From Deinandra increscens subsp. villosa (Eukaryota > Streptophyta > Magnoliopsida > Asterales > Asteraceae), in NCBI GenBank assembly GCA_039602395.1, contig JBCNJP010000023.1, forward strand, positions 83,769,324 to 83,833,323: a stretch of DNA of 64,000 bases, written 5' to 3'. Positions 21,060 through 34,300 of the stretch are shown in pieces. The first letter of the stretch is position 1. Each line of letters opens with the position of its first letter. A program made the position numbers and the translations under genes. The notes under the pieces were generated by a model. That model was not told the origin of the DNA, did not search any database, and saw only the letters and a list, made by a program, of their open reading frames with translations.

Positions 21060-23000
21060 TGTTATACCTGAAATTTGTACTCTACATTCTGGGTATCGCT
21101 TAATGTATTTGCGTCCCAGGATGTCATGCATCTAGGGTTTACTTAATCCCAGCATGTTGGACTACCCGGCATGCACGAGCATCGTTACTAATGATTTACC
21201 TTGTTCTGCTGTGATTGATAGTCAGGTGGAATATCAAGTAACGGTCACATAGACTCAGTCATCAACTGGAAAACAAGTGGAGAGTAAGGCTCTCCAGAAG
21301 ACTCGGTGTTTAAAATACAGTTAAGAGGAAGATCAAAATATTTTCGCATAGTTAGTTAGGTTATCTATGAAAAAATGGTGGCTTAGGTCTTATTTTTCAG
21401 ACACTTTTTTGTTCGTTATCAGCACTTGTACTCACACTCACTTAGCAATCAGGCGCAAACCGTTATCAATACATTTTCAGTGAAATAAAATCAGCAACGT
21501 GTGTTATCGTTGCTCGATGTTTTTTATGTCGGAAATCCTTGGAGACATCCAAGGATTAAGGGCTTTTTCCTCGTATAAATCCTGGTGTTGGTACTTGCAT
21601 CCTGGGAAGTCTTTGGTTATGTTTCATTTAAATTTGTTTTTGCATCATAATTAGCTTAACATTCATTTTCGATATCAAATTACTAAGCTTCGCATCCTAG
21701 GCACCAATCCTCACAAACTAATTTGGTTACTAAATTTGATACTTGTTATTTAAGGCAAAACAATTTGGCGCCCACCGTAGGACAATTGGTGTCAATCTTC
21801 TTTCAAACACTTGCAAGATTTGTTCTAAACGTGATTTTTACAAAAATACATCAACAAAGGTCAACACAACTGAACTCCTCGAATGCATCGACTCCTGTAA
21901 ACACCTCATCATCAACCAGCTCCGTTCTTCCTCCACCACCATCACGGTTCAACACTTCGGCTGGAGATACCCTGAATCATAACACTGGCCAGTCACTTAG
22001 CTATGGTGTCATGGGATCAGGACACAACATGGAACCTCCAGTCCTGGTGTCAAATGACCAATTTCTCACCATGTTTGTAAAAATGCAGCATTACATGGAA
22101 CAACAATAGAAAGTGAACTAGGATGTGATGGGAAAAGTGGCAAAGTCGAGATTAGAAATGAGAGGCAGGGATCAGACTCCTGTATCTCCTCTTCATCCCA
22201 GGACGCTGAGCTTCAACACTCATGGGAATGATTCTAGTCTTCCCGAGGATATCATTCCTATGGAACAAAGACCCATGATTTTAAACCTGGCCAATTTACC
22301 CAGGATGACAACTTTCAGAGAGTCAACTATTAATCCTAGGCTAACATTACCCAAGATGCTGGTAACATCGTTAGAAACTCTACTCTTAATACTAATACTA
22401 ATACTAATGAGTTAGTGCAAGAAGCATGTGTCAGCCCGGTGATAACTAAAGAACTCCAGAAGATGAAGGATATGATTTCGAGTGTGCCTGGGGTAGTATA
22501 ACCTATTCCAGAAGTGGCACCCTTGAGTCATATGCTCTTTCGGTTTGCGCCTCCATTATCTGATGTGGATATTACTAAAAGATTTCAAACCCTCAACATG
22601 AAGTTCTATGATGGCACAATTGACACAGAAGAACATGTAGCACAATACAGGGAAATGATGGAGGTCATATACATGCCTCCTGACATAAAAGAAGCATGCT
22701 TATGCAAAGGATTTGGATCAACTCTCACTGAATTAGCCATGAAATGGCTCCTTACTGTTCCTCCTTTTTCCATCACCTCATTTTTACATTTGATTAACTT
22801 GTTTAACAATCAATTTTCTTGCAGCCGCAGTTTTGAATAACTGACAAGTGACTTATACAAGATAACTCAGAATGTAAATGAATCTCTTAGGGACTATGTT
22901 ATCCGATTTGGTAGGGAAACCCTTCATACACCCAATATGGACATGGCAACAGCAGTGCATGCATTCAAAATGGGCATGAAGAAAGATTCTTCCATCTCAA
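21060..23000 (+). mobile_element. Second Tat-lineage element (Tat2), truncated
   Basis: 5' LTR 21060-21762 (TGTTATACC...GGCAAAACA), PBS-like TTTGGCGCCCACCGTAGG, then gag. Sequence similarity to Tat1 runs through LTR, leader and gag. It stops near 23000, where another element begins. No pol is present in the window. Confidence 0.8.
21849..23000 (+). pseudogene. Gag of Tat2
   Basis: Homologous to 11603-12440 and extends further into the Gag core (DIKEACLCKGFGSTLTE, LRDYVIRFGRETLH). The start codon position corresponding to Tat1's ATG reads ATA. Stops at about 22107 and 22122, a TAA near 22501 and another near 22840 make it inactive. Confidence 0.75.
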
Positions 23001-25274
23001 CTATTGAATCGATCCATACATGCTCTTACGGTAACCATTCTTTACAAAGAGATATACATAAAGTCTTTATATGAATTGTGAGTATTCCTATTGATTTTAT
23101 CTTCCGTAACGTTAATTTATAAATCGTTTAAAATTAATAGTACCATCTCTGACTAGAATTCCCTTCGAGACCTAACAAAACTTACCAACCAAGAAAACTT
23201 AAACCAGGGAATAAAATCAAATAAAATACTAAACTAACTTCNNNNNNNNNNNNNNNNNNNNNNNNNNNNNNNNNNNNNNNNNNNNNNNNNNNNNNNNNNN
23301 NNNNNNNNNNNNNNNNNNNNNNNNNNNNNNNNNNNNNNNNNNNNNNNNNNNNNNNNNNNNNNNNNNNNNNNNNNNNNNNNNNNNNNNNNNNNNNNNNNNN
23401 NNNNNNNNNNNNNNNNNNNNNNNNNNNNNNNNNNNNNNNNNNNNNNNNNNNNNNNNNNNNNNNNNNNNNNNNNNNNNNNNNNNNNNNNNNNNNNNNNNNN
23501 NNNNNNNNNNNNNNNNNNNNNNNNNNNNNNNNNNNNNNNNNNNNNNNNNNNNNNNNNNNNNNNNNNNNNNNNNNNNNNNNNNNNNNNNNNNNNNNNNNNN
23601 NNNNNNNNNNNNNNNNNNNNNNNNNNNNNNNNNNNNNNNNNNNNNNNNNNNNNNNNNNNNNNNNNNNNNNNNNNNNNNNNNNNNNNNNNNNNNNNNNNNN
23701 NNNNNNNNNNNNNNNNNNNNNNNNNNNNNNNNNNNNNNNNNCCCGCGGAATAATTGCAAAATCGTGCATGATGGAATGATTGAATGAAATCAGCCACGGA
23801 CGCGTAATCAGACTCCCGATAATTTATCATAACTAATATTTAACCGATGCAATTGGAATGATTGAATTAAGTAAACTAAGCAAGAAATAAGACTAACAGT
23901 AAACAAACAGCAGACAACGCAAACGACAGAAAAACAGAATCAGAGAGATATCACCTAGCCTAGAATCCACTAAACCCACATAAGACCCCCGGCAAGACCT
24001 ATCAACATGAAACTATCACCAAGTGAGAATAACCCAACCAAGGAGGACTATAGACACATCCCGAATGATCAGATAATTCTAAATGAAGCACAAATAGCAT
24101 AATATGTGAATTTGCACAACGGTTTCACAGTTTCGGTGAAAACAAGCAAAACACGCATAAATCGGGAAACACCAAGAGAGGTCTTTCTAAATGAATCCTA
24201 ATACATGCAATGACTCTAATTCCGATTATCTAGGACCTAGAAATCACTAAACACGAATAAATAGGCTCAAATCTCGCGGTCACAAGTATTCTAACCTATC
24301 AAACAATGTCTAGCCAATAACTAGCAAATGAAATAACTCGGTCAAGTTCATTCCATAAGGATGAACACAAAGTCAGCCACTAATCAATGATATATCATCA
24401 TGTAGGAGGTCTCCGGATCATGCATTAACCCAAAAACTCATTTAAGTCTATGGATTAACAATAAACTAACTAATAATGGTTGCAATTCCATAATCCCTAT
24501 CAATTAGTCCACATAATACATCATTAACAACAGCTAATTAAGCACACATAATCATCCCAAATAATCAAAACTAGAATCAAGAGCAAAAATCACATAATCA
24601 TGTTGAAAAGTCAAACCGAAAAGTCAAAATGGGTTTAATTTCATCTAAACTATGTGATATGGATGAAATCAGCCACAAGTCACGTCTCTAATCATCAAAT
24701 CAGTCAAATCTAAGTAAAATATGAACAAACAATCAAGATCTAAGAAGAAAGAATCAAATCGGATGAAGAAATTGCAAACCGAAGCTTCCAATCCTTCAAT
24801 CTCCTTTCTAAAACCTTCAATCAAGCCCTTGATCGCCCAAAATTCGTCTCTAATTTCGTTCTCCTCTCAAAAACGTGCTCTCTGGTCGAACTCCCCTCAA
24901 CCCTAGGCTCCAAGAATGCTTAAATACACGTTTTGGATTTTTTTAGCCGACTGGGCCCGTTCATGGACCAACGAAACTGAGAAAGGGAGACTCGCTGGTC
25001 CATGAGGCCCACTTTACTCTTTTCTGGATTCCAGGATCATGGACCAGGGAAAACTGACAGACTGGGGCTCGCTGGTCCATGACTGACACTGCAGCAGATT
25101 TTAAATTTCTTCTATCTTTCACTCCCGAGCTCCAAATCGCGTTCCGTTTTCGCCCGAATCACCACAAATCAACCAATAGACCCCAGATTTCCTAAAAAAC
25201 AACATATGAATCATTAAGTGCCAAAATCTCATCAAAAATCGAACAAAAGCCGGATAAAATGCGGGATTAATCAC
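23001..25274 (-). repeat. Minus-strand LTR (J), contains an assembly gap
   Basis: On the minus strand it starts TGATTAATCCCGC at 25274, next to gag copy B. TATA-like TATTTAAG is at 24919-24926 (plus coordinates). Just upstream are inverted pairs TCATGGACCAG/CTGGTCCATGA (25037-25082) and CATGGACCA/TGGTCCATG (24962-25004). No coding sequence. The far end is uncertain (about 23000-23040). Superfamily is not proven; layout suggests Gypsy. Confidence 0.5.
23242..23741. other. Assembly gap (500 N)
   Basis: Exactly 500 N, a placeholder size. True length is unknown. Confidence 0.99.
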
Positions 25275-25289
25275 TCAAAAATATGTATA

Positions 25290-26879
25290 AGATGCGGTGC
25301 ATCAGAAGTCAAGAAATGGAAGGATGAAGCGGAGGATACTGCTTCTGATTCCACGAATCTGTTTGGTAAATCCAAAATTAAACTTGATTTGCTTACACAG
25401 AATGCTGAAGAATCTGCTACTAAGATTGAAGCATATCAAGTTGACATGGAAAAATTGTTGGATGAGAAGCGAGAGTTGATTAGTGTTAATAAAGTTCAAA
25501 AGGCCAATTTGGAAATTCAAAAACGCAACGAGGATAAATTTAAGAAGGAGTTACATGAAGGACTTAACAATCTTCGGATGCAAAAATATGAAACTCATAA
25601 AGTTGCAAAGCATTTAATTGCTACTGAGAAGGAGTTAGCTGATGCTCAACAGAAAATTTCTGATCTCAAAATTCAATTCATCGATGCAAATCGCTTGCTG
25701 AACAATGTCTCTAATTCTCAAGTGTTTACAAGTTTTCTTACTAAGGATGAGAATTTTGAAAAGATGTTTGATAAAACAGCTTCACCTCCTGCTCAGATCA
25801 AGGAAGCCTTCAAAGACGTGAAGGAACAAGTTGATGAGTTTGATTATTCAAAATTTTCATCATCTACTGATAAGGAAGAAAAGGTCGTGAATAAAAAGAA
25901 GAACAAGAAGAATACAAAGAAGAAGGAAAAGAAATCTGAGTTTCCTCCAGCACCAAAATTTGTTTCTGGTTCATCGTCTGCTGACAATGAGAAATCTGCG
26001 ACTTTAATTGACAAGATAGAGTTTGTTGAGAAAATTTTCTACGATCAAAAGAATGTGACTCAAGTCAAAGCTGAATTTTCTCGATTGGCAAAGCATGGGC
26101 ATTTTACATCTGAGGAGAAGATTTCTGGAAAGAAAGTTGGTTTGGGTTTTCATGAGAAGAAAGATAAAATTGAGGAGGTTTCAGCATTTGCACCACAAAA
26201 CTTGAAGACGCTTAAGATGAAACAAGTGAAGAAGGAAGTGTTCAAAGCAGATAAAGTTCTACCTGAGAGATTCTACAAGCTCAAAGCAACTGATCAGCTT
26301 TTCTCTGTCAAAGAGTTTCCTCTTCATTGTGTTGATGCTCGGAAAATTTCTGAAGTTTTTGTGAAAGCTAAAATTTCTTCTGAAAGTTCTCAATCTCGAA
26401 GCCCTACATCCAAATGGGTACATGATCACAGGCATCAGGTATATGATTCTCATTCTGATCATGTTTGAGCTATTCGTGTGTGTTCTTCGCAGGTACATCC
26501 TAAGTGGGATAAAACAAAGCATATTTGTTATATTTTCCGCCGACCAGGGCATATGGCAAAGGATTGTCCACTATCTGCTGATTCACCCCAAAGGTTTCAT
26601 AAGAAACCAGTGTTTGGTAAATCTGCCTCAACAAAGTTTTTTGATGAACAAGGCAGAGTTTTTGATGAAGCTGAACCTACATTCTTTCATAAACAAAAAC
26701 GTTTTGTTCCAATGTTTCAAAAGGTTCAACATGCAGGTTCATCATCACAGTCACCTGTGACAACTTCATCGAAAGCTGAATTACCTAAATCACAACAATG
26801 GAAACCTAAGGTGGTTTCTAAGCAAAATCAGGACATTGGTCAACCAGAAGCAATTCGCTTCGGGTCATTTATAAACTAA
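25290..26879 (+). pseudogene. Gag-like protein of element B
   Basis: A long coiled-coil-like region (about 25370-25700, Lys/Glu/Leu-rich) precedes a Lys-rich segment, the conserved block and the zinc-knuckle area. A TGA at 26466-26468 stands where copy A has CGA, a CpG-type change. The second zinc ligand is Phe instead of Cys (CYIF), so the knuckle is lost. The same frame continues to 26879. The start at 25218 runs into LTR J and is not a true start. Confidence 0.8.
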
Positions 26880-28588
26880 TTAGTTTGACCAGTGTGCAGG
26901 TACTTCTAGAAGACCTATCGATGATTGCAAAGTTGTTGATGGAGAAGTATTCTGCATAATTTACATTTCATGATCAAATTTTCTAAATCTGCGAATTTTC
27001 TGAATTCTAAAACTGAAAACTATCCGTGTTGATTGATCAATTTTCTTTGTTTACAAGTTTTTCTCAAAAAGCCAAAAATAGAGTCTTGCTTTTGTGTAAA
27101 ATGAAAATCCAAACATAGAGTTTTCATTTTAAGGGGGAGAATTGTACGTAAGGGGGAGTAATTGAGAAAATGCATGTTATGGGGAGAAGCTGAATACATG
27201 CAATATATATAATGAAGGAAAATTGTGAGAAATTGATCATTGGGAAATGATGGTACATTGGCTTACGTATTTGACTCATGGATAGAGTAGATGAAAGAGC
27301 CATAAGATCATTGTGTGATATGCTTGGTAGTCTCGGCAAATCAGAAAGTATTCAGATGTGATATACACTAAATACTAATGCTTGACCATGTGGAGAACAT
27401 CTTGATGCATATTTCATGACACAAAAAGAAAAATAAGTGTGAAATTCAAACTGAGAAGTCACTGTGTATACATGTGTTCTTTTTGCAAAAATTTAAACTT
27501 GTTTGATTTTCTTTATTTTGTCCAACGATCGGACTTTCTTTGCGTATCGAAAGATCGACCTGATCGTTGTTCGTTTGACGTTCTGCTTTATTTTCTTTGG
27601 TGTTTCGTATAACTCACCGGGCTTTCTCTGCGTGTACGGGAGTACCGACCTGATTGTTATTGGGTTATAAAATTTCAATTTGTTTTTCTTTTTTCTTATT
27701 TTGTTAAATCCGAGGCCTTATCTGCGTATCGAAAGATCGAACTTAAGGTAGACGATTTAACGTTTTTATTTTTTTTTTTGCATGGAACACAGTTGACGAT
27801 ATCATGAAAATATTATGCGTTGTGAAAAATCACAAGTGCTGTCACACAAAAGGAAAAAGAAAGAAAAACTGAAAATGTCTGATTATGTCTAATAGTGTGG
27901 GATACACTGGTCAAAGCAAATCTAATCAATACCTTAACATATCCAGATGTTATGAGTACGATTCTGTCTGAGTTTAAAATGGACAAATTATACCGGCAAT
28001 CAGCAAGACTTGTGTGCTTCAACTAATTGAAATTGAATTGTAGTTCAGTGCGTTATGACCAATATGATCCCATATAGTGATCTTTCTCATACCAAAAATA
28101 GTGTTTGATTCTGTATTGTAAGTTCATTTCATATAGAGATAAGCCCAAAAAGATTTACGGTGTGTTTTAACATAAACTTTGAAAAATCAAAAATATTTTA
28201 GGTTTGTTTTGGTATAAATTTTCTAAAAGTCAAAAAGATTTTGTTTCTACTTTATTTTTGATCTGATCAACACGTGATACAAATTCAAATTTCAAAATCA
28301 TATCTTGGAGTCTCGAAGAGACGTTTTGCGCCAAGATTATTTAAATGTTTGAGCAGGTTGCTATGTGCAAGATATCACGACTTCAAGTCTTCTGAAGATG
28401 TTGATGAAAGCCCAGAGATACACTAAAATGTCATCAAGTATTCAAGATTAAGCTACGATCGAGTTGAGGAGGAGTTTGTTTGAAGATTCATTTCATTGAA
28501 CGAACGGATTCCATACTTGAGGGGGAGCTTGATTGAAGATACAAATTTGATGATGTTGAAGAGATACTGCACACGACGAGGGGGAGTT
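26880..28588 (+). other. Non-coding 3' internal region of element B
   Basis: Collinear with 1150-2838. It holds PPT-like tracts AAGGGGGAG at 27131 and 27150, GAGGGGGAG near 28518 and 28579, and the three stem-loops at 27520-27760. Unit 1 keeps AACGATC/GATCGTT. Unit 2 is TATAACTCA/TGGGTTATA, one G-U-type pair. Unit 3 is TTAAATC/GATTTAA. Confidence 0.7.
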
Positions 28589-28936
28589 TGTTGATACCTG
28601 ATATGTGCGTCGTGTGAAGTATCAAGCAATGTTCAAGATCAAGCCAAAGTATGCTTGGCCGAACCAGGTCCGAACCTGGAGTTCGGACTGGCCGAACCTG
28701 AGGTTCGGACTAGGCTCGGCCAGATGGGTATATATAGGAGTTTGGACATTGTAATAAGTAGTTCTGAGCGTGTAAGATTTCTTAAGTGTGTGTTTCTGAG
28801 AGTGTTCTCTGTGTCTCTATTCTGAGTGTTCTACTAATTGTAATTGTTCATTGTGATCAATAAAACAATCGGTTAATTAAGTTTCGATGTTCGAATAGCT
28901 AGATCAAGTAGACGATCCGATGCTCACGCATTTTCA
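28589..28936 (+). repeat. 3' LTR of element B
   Basis: 348 bp, TGTTGATACC to GCATTTTCA, following the PPT. Hairpins GTCCGAAC-5 nt-GTTCGGAC (28668-28688) and CCGAACC-TGA-GGTTCGG (28692-28708) lie about 20 nt upstream of TATATATA (28729-28736). AATAAAA is near 28858. Confidence 0.88.
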
Positions 28937-29521
28937 GGCTTCTTATGTTTTTTCTTCTTCGCCACCTTTTCTTCTTCTTGAACCGATGATGAAAACTTTG
29001 AATAATCACAATCTTCCACTTGTTCTTTCACATCTTTGAATGCTTCTTTGATTTGAGCAGAGGGTGATGCAATTTTATCGAATATTTTCTCAAAATTGGC
29101 ATCATTAGCTAAGAAGCTTGTGAATACTTAAGAATTTGAAACATTGTTTAGTAATCGATTAGCATCAATAACCTGAATCTTGAGATCAGAAATCTACTTT
29201 TGAGCTTCAGCTAATTCTTTCTCATTGGCTATCAATCGCTTTGCAACTTTGTGAGTTTCAAATTTCTTCATGCGAAGATTTTCCATGCCCTCAAACAATT
29301 CTTTTCTTAATTTTTCTTCATTTCTCCTTTGAATCTCCAGATTTGCAGTTTGAACCTTATTAACACTAACCAACTCACGTTTCTCATCTAATAACCTTTC
29401 CATGTCAACTTGATATGCTTCAATCTTAGTAGCAGATTCTTCAACATTCTTTGTAAGCAAATCAAGTTTGATTTTGGACTTGCCAAACAAACTCTGAAAA
29501 TCATTAGCAATATCCTCTGCG
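28937..29521 (-). pseudogene. Gag-like protein, 5' half (copy C)
   Basis: Minus-strand relative of 25340-25950, with coiled-coil-like sequence. Two nonsense codons (about 29202 and 29130) break it. Its 3' side ends at the LTR of B at the site where copy A's gag begins. Its 5' side ends where a CACTA terminus starts. Copies C and A look like the two halves of one older gag. Confidence 0.8.
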
Positions 29522-29760
29522 CACTACAAAAAAAAATGTCATTCAGCGGCACAAAAAAAGTGCCACTAAAACCCAAAAAAGTGCCACAAAAGACACTTTT
29601 AGGAATATGCGGCATAAAAAAAGGGGCCACTAGAAATGGTGACGCTAAAGCCTTTTTGTGGCACTATTTCAATCTGCCACACAAACTTTTTGGACTTTAG
29701 TAGCACTTTCTTTTATGCCACAATATAAATAAAGACTATTGTGGCAAATGTTTTATGTCA
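29522..29760. mobile_element. CACTA (En/Spm) element terminus
   Basis: Begins CACTACAAAAAAAAATGTC, the CACTA terminal motif, followed by sub-terminal AGTGCCAC/GTGGCAC words. The 3-bp target next to it would be GCG. The opposite end (TTGTAGTG) was not found before 31128, so the element is truncated or rearranged. Confidence 0.75.
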
Positions 29761-31127
29761 TTATCATAGTCACATATATACAAAACCACATTATTTACAA
29801 ACAAAAAAAAAAGAAAAAAGAAATATCAATAAGACAATTAAATTGTAAATGTAGATCCAAAACGTTTACACAAGTAAATATTCAAACATCTTTCAATTTC
29901 CAAATATATACACAAATAGTTGAAACATTAAAACATAGCTACCCTATCGTCATCATCAAATATAGAACATAGCTTCATATCTTCTCATTATATGCACCCT
30001 GTCATCATTAACCATATAAAAAAGCATTAGTACAAATTGTAATTCTACTCCTGCAATTATATAAGCATTTACAAATTGGTTTAAGATAAAACAAACATAT
30101 CGATCGGCGAATTAAACAACTTATGTAGTAATAAAATTTCATCTTATCCGCATGGGGGAAAACGTGGCATAACCATATATAAATACATAAACATTGAATA
30201 AAAAACAGTTAAAAAGTTAAAGAGTATGACACTTACAGGTGAAAAGGTATTTCGTGAACCCCTTCTGCCTGCTGCTATGCTATTTCGATTGCATCTTCCA
30301 ACTAAAGTAAAACCTTTATTACCTTGCTTGTGCTTTTCCCTCTAAAGTAGAAGATATACCTTCTAATCCAAGGGAAAGATGTAATTAGAAGCATTCAAGT
30401 TGCTAATACTATTAACCAGTACATCCATTTTATAGATGTATGCAACAATATGAAGAAGGTAATAATCATCACTAACTTATAGATAACTTCTACAGTTACA
30501 TATATTCTTTTAATAATAGCATTAAAAAAAGGATATTAACTTACCGCACTGTACCTTTTATATAACTCCTAGGCACAAGAGGCAAGCGCTTTTAATAACT
30601 ATGTCGGATATATTGTTTCTCTACATAAGGATACATGAAATGAAACTACAACGTGTTAGCATGTATAATCATCCAGTGAATATATGTTGGATCGTGGTTA
30701 GAACAGGCTAACCAATCAAGTTACTTAAAGGTATCAATCAAGAAAGGCGGAATCAGACTTGTTTGTGTTTATGTTTAAAATGCCTTTGATCGATAATAGT
30801 AACTAATAAACAAGAAGTAAGGTAGTTGAACACAAGATATCAATTCCAAGCACTACAATATTATTACTTCTCACTGTATACAAAAAGTTACAGCAGATGA
30901 ACAATGAAGTTGATCGATCATGATACAAGAGAAATACAAGTAATATATGTAGTGCAAGGAGGAAATAAAAGATAATCTTATATTTCCATTTAGCTACTAG
31001 GCTAAATAAACAAATCATATCTACTCCAAAAGTTGTTGTACCAACAGGCATGGGCGCTGTGAACAGTTAAGCAACTCTATCGGTGAACAGTGTAAAGCAT
31101 GACGGAAAGTAAACTGCTCTCTGACAG
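29761..31127. other. No assignable gene; may be CACTA interior
   Basis: AT-rich sequence with short frames only. No transposase motif seen. Confidence 0.35.
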
Positions 31128-31132
31128 CTTTA

Positions 31133-31308
31133 TATAAGGAGAAAGGATCGTGATTGGAAATTGTGAATTGTATTAACAACATCAACCATATATAATGGTG
31201 TATACAAGAATTATAATAGGAAACAAATAACCTATTCTAAGGAGAATATTAACAATCATTAAAGGAGAATATACAATAAAGATACATTATATTCTATTGA
31301 TTCTAATA
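31133..31308 (-). repeat. 3' LTR of L1
   Basis: 176 bp, TATTAGAATC to CTCCTTATA on the minus strand. Ends are TA..TA instead of TG..CA. Confidence 0.92.
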
Positions 31309-34300
31309 CGCCCCCGCAAGATGGAGGATCCGTCAGATACGCCAATCTTGGAACGATTCTGCAGAAAAGGAGCCAGCGAAAGAGGCTTGGTAAGCATATC
31401 GGCTAGCTGATCTTGTGAATTGACATGAAGAACACGCAGAGAACCAACGGAGACCTGTTCACGAACAAAGTGGTAATCAAGAGCCACATGCTTCATTCTC
31501 GAATGAAAGACGGGATTAGCACATAAGTAGGTGGCACCAGTGTTGTCGCAGAAAAGCGTTGGAGTGCTTGTAGGAACCACCCAAGTTCCCGAAGAAGATG
31601 CTTAAGCCATAGTAGTTCCGCCGAAGCATTTGCAATGGCCTTGTATTCCGCCTCAGTGGAAGAGCGAGAAACCGATTTTTGTCTCGCCGATTTCCAAGAG
31701 ACAATATTAGAGCCCAAGTACACCAAGTAAGCCGTAGTGGACCGTCCCGCATCATTAACACCACCCCAATCCGAGTCTGAGAAAACTGTGAGCGTGAGAG
31801 GTGAACGACGATTGAGAAAGAGACCGTGATAGATGGTACCTTTGAGATACCTAAGAACACGTTTGAGAGCTTGCCAGTGAGACTGACGAGGAGCATGCAT
31901 AAACTGAGAGAGTTTATTTATTGCAAAGGAGATGTCAGGTCGGGTAAATGCAAGATATTTAAGGGATCCAACGAGCTTACGATACTGGGTGGCATCGACC
32001 AACGGAGTAGCGTCCTCAAGAACGAGAGGATCAGAGGCACTTAAAGGAGTCGTAACGTCCTTCGCTCCATCCATATGAAAATGATGGAGGATATCACGGA
32101 TGTGTCTATGTTGAGAGAGAAAGAGCCCGTTGGAAGTCGGAATGACCTCAACGCCAAGAAAATGATGTAGAGGGCCAAGATCCTTGACCGAAAAAAGCTT
32201 GGCCAATAGCATCAACAAACTTGTCTAGGAAGACGGAATTGTTACCTGTGAGAACAATGTCGTCAACATAAACCATGAAATAGCAGGTAATGTTAGATGT
32301 ATGGTAGATAAATAAAGAAGCATCAGCCATGGACTTCTTGAAGCCATAACTAAGAAGGAATTTGGTTAGTTCATTATACCAAGCACGCGGTGCTTGCTTC
32401 AAACCATACAACGACTTTCGAAGCTTGCAAATGTGAGTAGGAAAACGGGAATCCTCATAGCCAGGGGGCTGAACCATGTAAACATCTTCATGAAGATTTC
32501 CATGAAGGAAGGCGTTGTTAACATCAAGTTGGCGAAGAGGCCAATCTTTGGAAAGAGCGATGGAGAGTATAGTGCGGATGGTGACCGGTTTCGTGACCGG
32601 AGAGAACGTGTCAAAGTAGTCTTTGCCATATTGCTGGAGAAAACCCTTGGCCACGAGACGGGCTTTGAATTTGTCAACGGACCCATCAGGTTTACGTTTG
32701 ACCCGAAAAACCCATTTACAGCCGATGGGAGAATGGCCCGACGGAGGAATTAACTCCCACGTATGATTTTGAATGAGGGCATTAAATTCAAGGTCCATGG
32801 CTTCACGCCATTTTGGGTCTTTAAGAGCCTGCTTGTAAGTGGACGGCTCAAGAGTCGAAGGCAGCGGATGTAGGGTGGTAGTGTTGACAAAGTTGTCATT
32901 AAAATATTTGGAGTTGGGTTTGCGCACCCGTGGCGGGTTGGGGATTGGAGAGGGCGAAGAGTTCGAGGAGCCAGTGGTGGATGACGAGACGGGACCATGG
33001 GAAGGAGAGTCGGGTGGGGATGCGGAAGTGGCAGGAAAGGACGGTGGGTCAGAAGAGGATTGGGCCGAAGGGGTGGGTAGCGGAGGGAGTAGGGCTGGAG
33101 GCCACGGGCTGGGCCAAGGGAGCGACATCAGAGTGGGCTGGGGTAGGAACGGGCTGGGCTGACGGAGCAATAGGAGCGACTCGAGGGACCCGCCTAGGAG
33201 GGGCTGTCGGGACATCAGGAGCAGCGGAAGAGAAGTTTAGAAAAGAGTCAACCGTCGGGAGACGGGGAAACTCATCGGAGTCCGGCGCAAACGGGAAAAT
33301 GTGGTCAACAAAGTGTACATGCCGAGAATGATATAAGCGACCGGCAACGGGATCAAGACACTTATACGCCGACTTGGAGACAGAGTATCCAAGGAAGATA
33401 CATTTGAGAGACCGAGGTTGTAGCTTCGAGGTGGCATAGGGACGTAACCACGGGAAGCAAAGACACCCAAAGGGTTTTAGCTTGAGGTAGTTAGGAGAAG
33501 ATTTATATAGAATGTCGAACGGAGTTTTATGAGCGAGAACAGGGGTAGGCATGCGGTTTATAAGATAGACCGCCGTTTGGAATGCATGAGACCAAAACGT
33601 AAGCGGAAGGTGCGCATGATGAAGAAGGGAGAGGCCGGTTTCGACAATGTGTCGATGGCGGCGTTCGGCGACACCGTTTTGTTCAGGTGTGTGCGGGGGT
33701 GTTGTGAAGTGGCTTATACCTTGTTCTTTAAGGTAGGGGGCAAGGCCAACGTATTCTCCGCCGTTGTCGGAGAATAGCGAAACAAGTGGGGTGTGGAAGA
33801 ATTTTTCGACAAGGCTTTTAAACTGCGGGAACAAGATAAACACATCCGATTTTTTCTTTATAGGATAAAGCCAAGTGTATTTAGAAAAGTAATCCACAAA
33901 TATAACATAATAAAGAAAGCCATCATTAGACTTTGTAACTGGACCCCAAACATCAGAGTAAACAAGTTCGAGAGGTTTATGAACATGAAAAGAATTAGTG
34001 CCAAAGGGTAATTTATGACTTTTATTAATCGCACAAGCGTCACAATGAAAAAAAGCAGAAGACAAATGTTTTGAATCAACATCAAGTTTCTTAAGTAAAA
34101 GCTTGAGCACTTTTATGGAAGGGTGGCCTAATTTATGGTGCCATGACAAAAGAGTGTTGCTTGAGGATGTAGTAGAATGAAGTTGAGGAAGACGACTAAT
34201 TGCTTGAGTGGTAGCATAGTAGACGTCGTTAATATTCGTTCCCCGCATTAGTGGCGCCCCCGTTCGAAGATCCTTCACAACAAAGTAAGAGGAGAAAAAT

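Larger units (their letters stand above)
25275..28936 (+). mobile_element. Gag-only Sirevirus-like element B, 5' truncated
   Basis: Gag, then 1.7 kb of non-coding sequence with multiple PPTs and three stem-loops, then a 3' LTR. No pol genes between gag and LTR. Its 5' end is lost where LTR J begins. The 3' flank GGCTT (28937-28941) is the complement of AAGCC at 124-128. B is inserted in antisense into another gag copy (C). Confidence 0.8.

Noticed and set aside
23182..23830. Long minus-strand frames across the gap
   Set aside because: They consist almost wholly of N; the same holds for frames across 38762-39261 and 54465-54964.
32394..33331. Plus-strand frames over L1
   Set aside because: Opposite strand of the Copia polyprotein; the same frames appear mirrored over L2.
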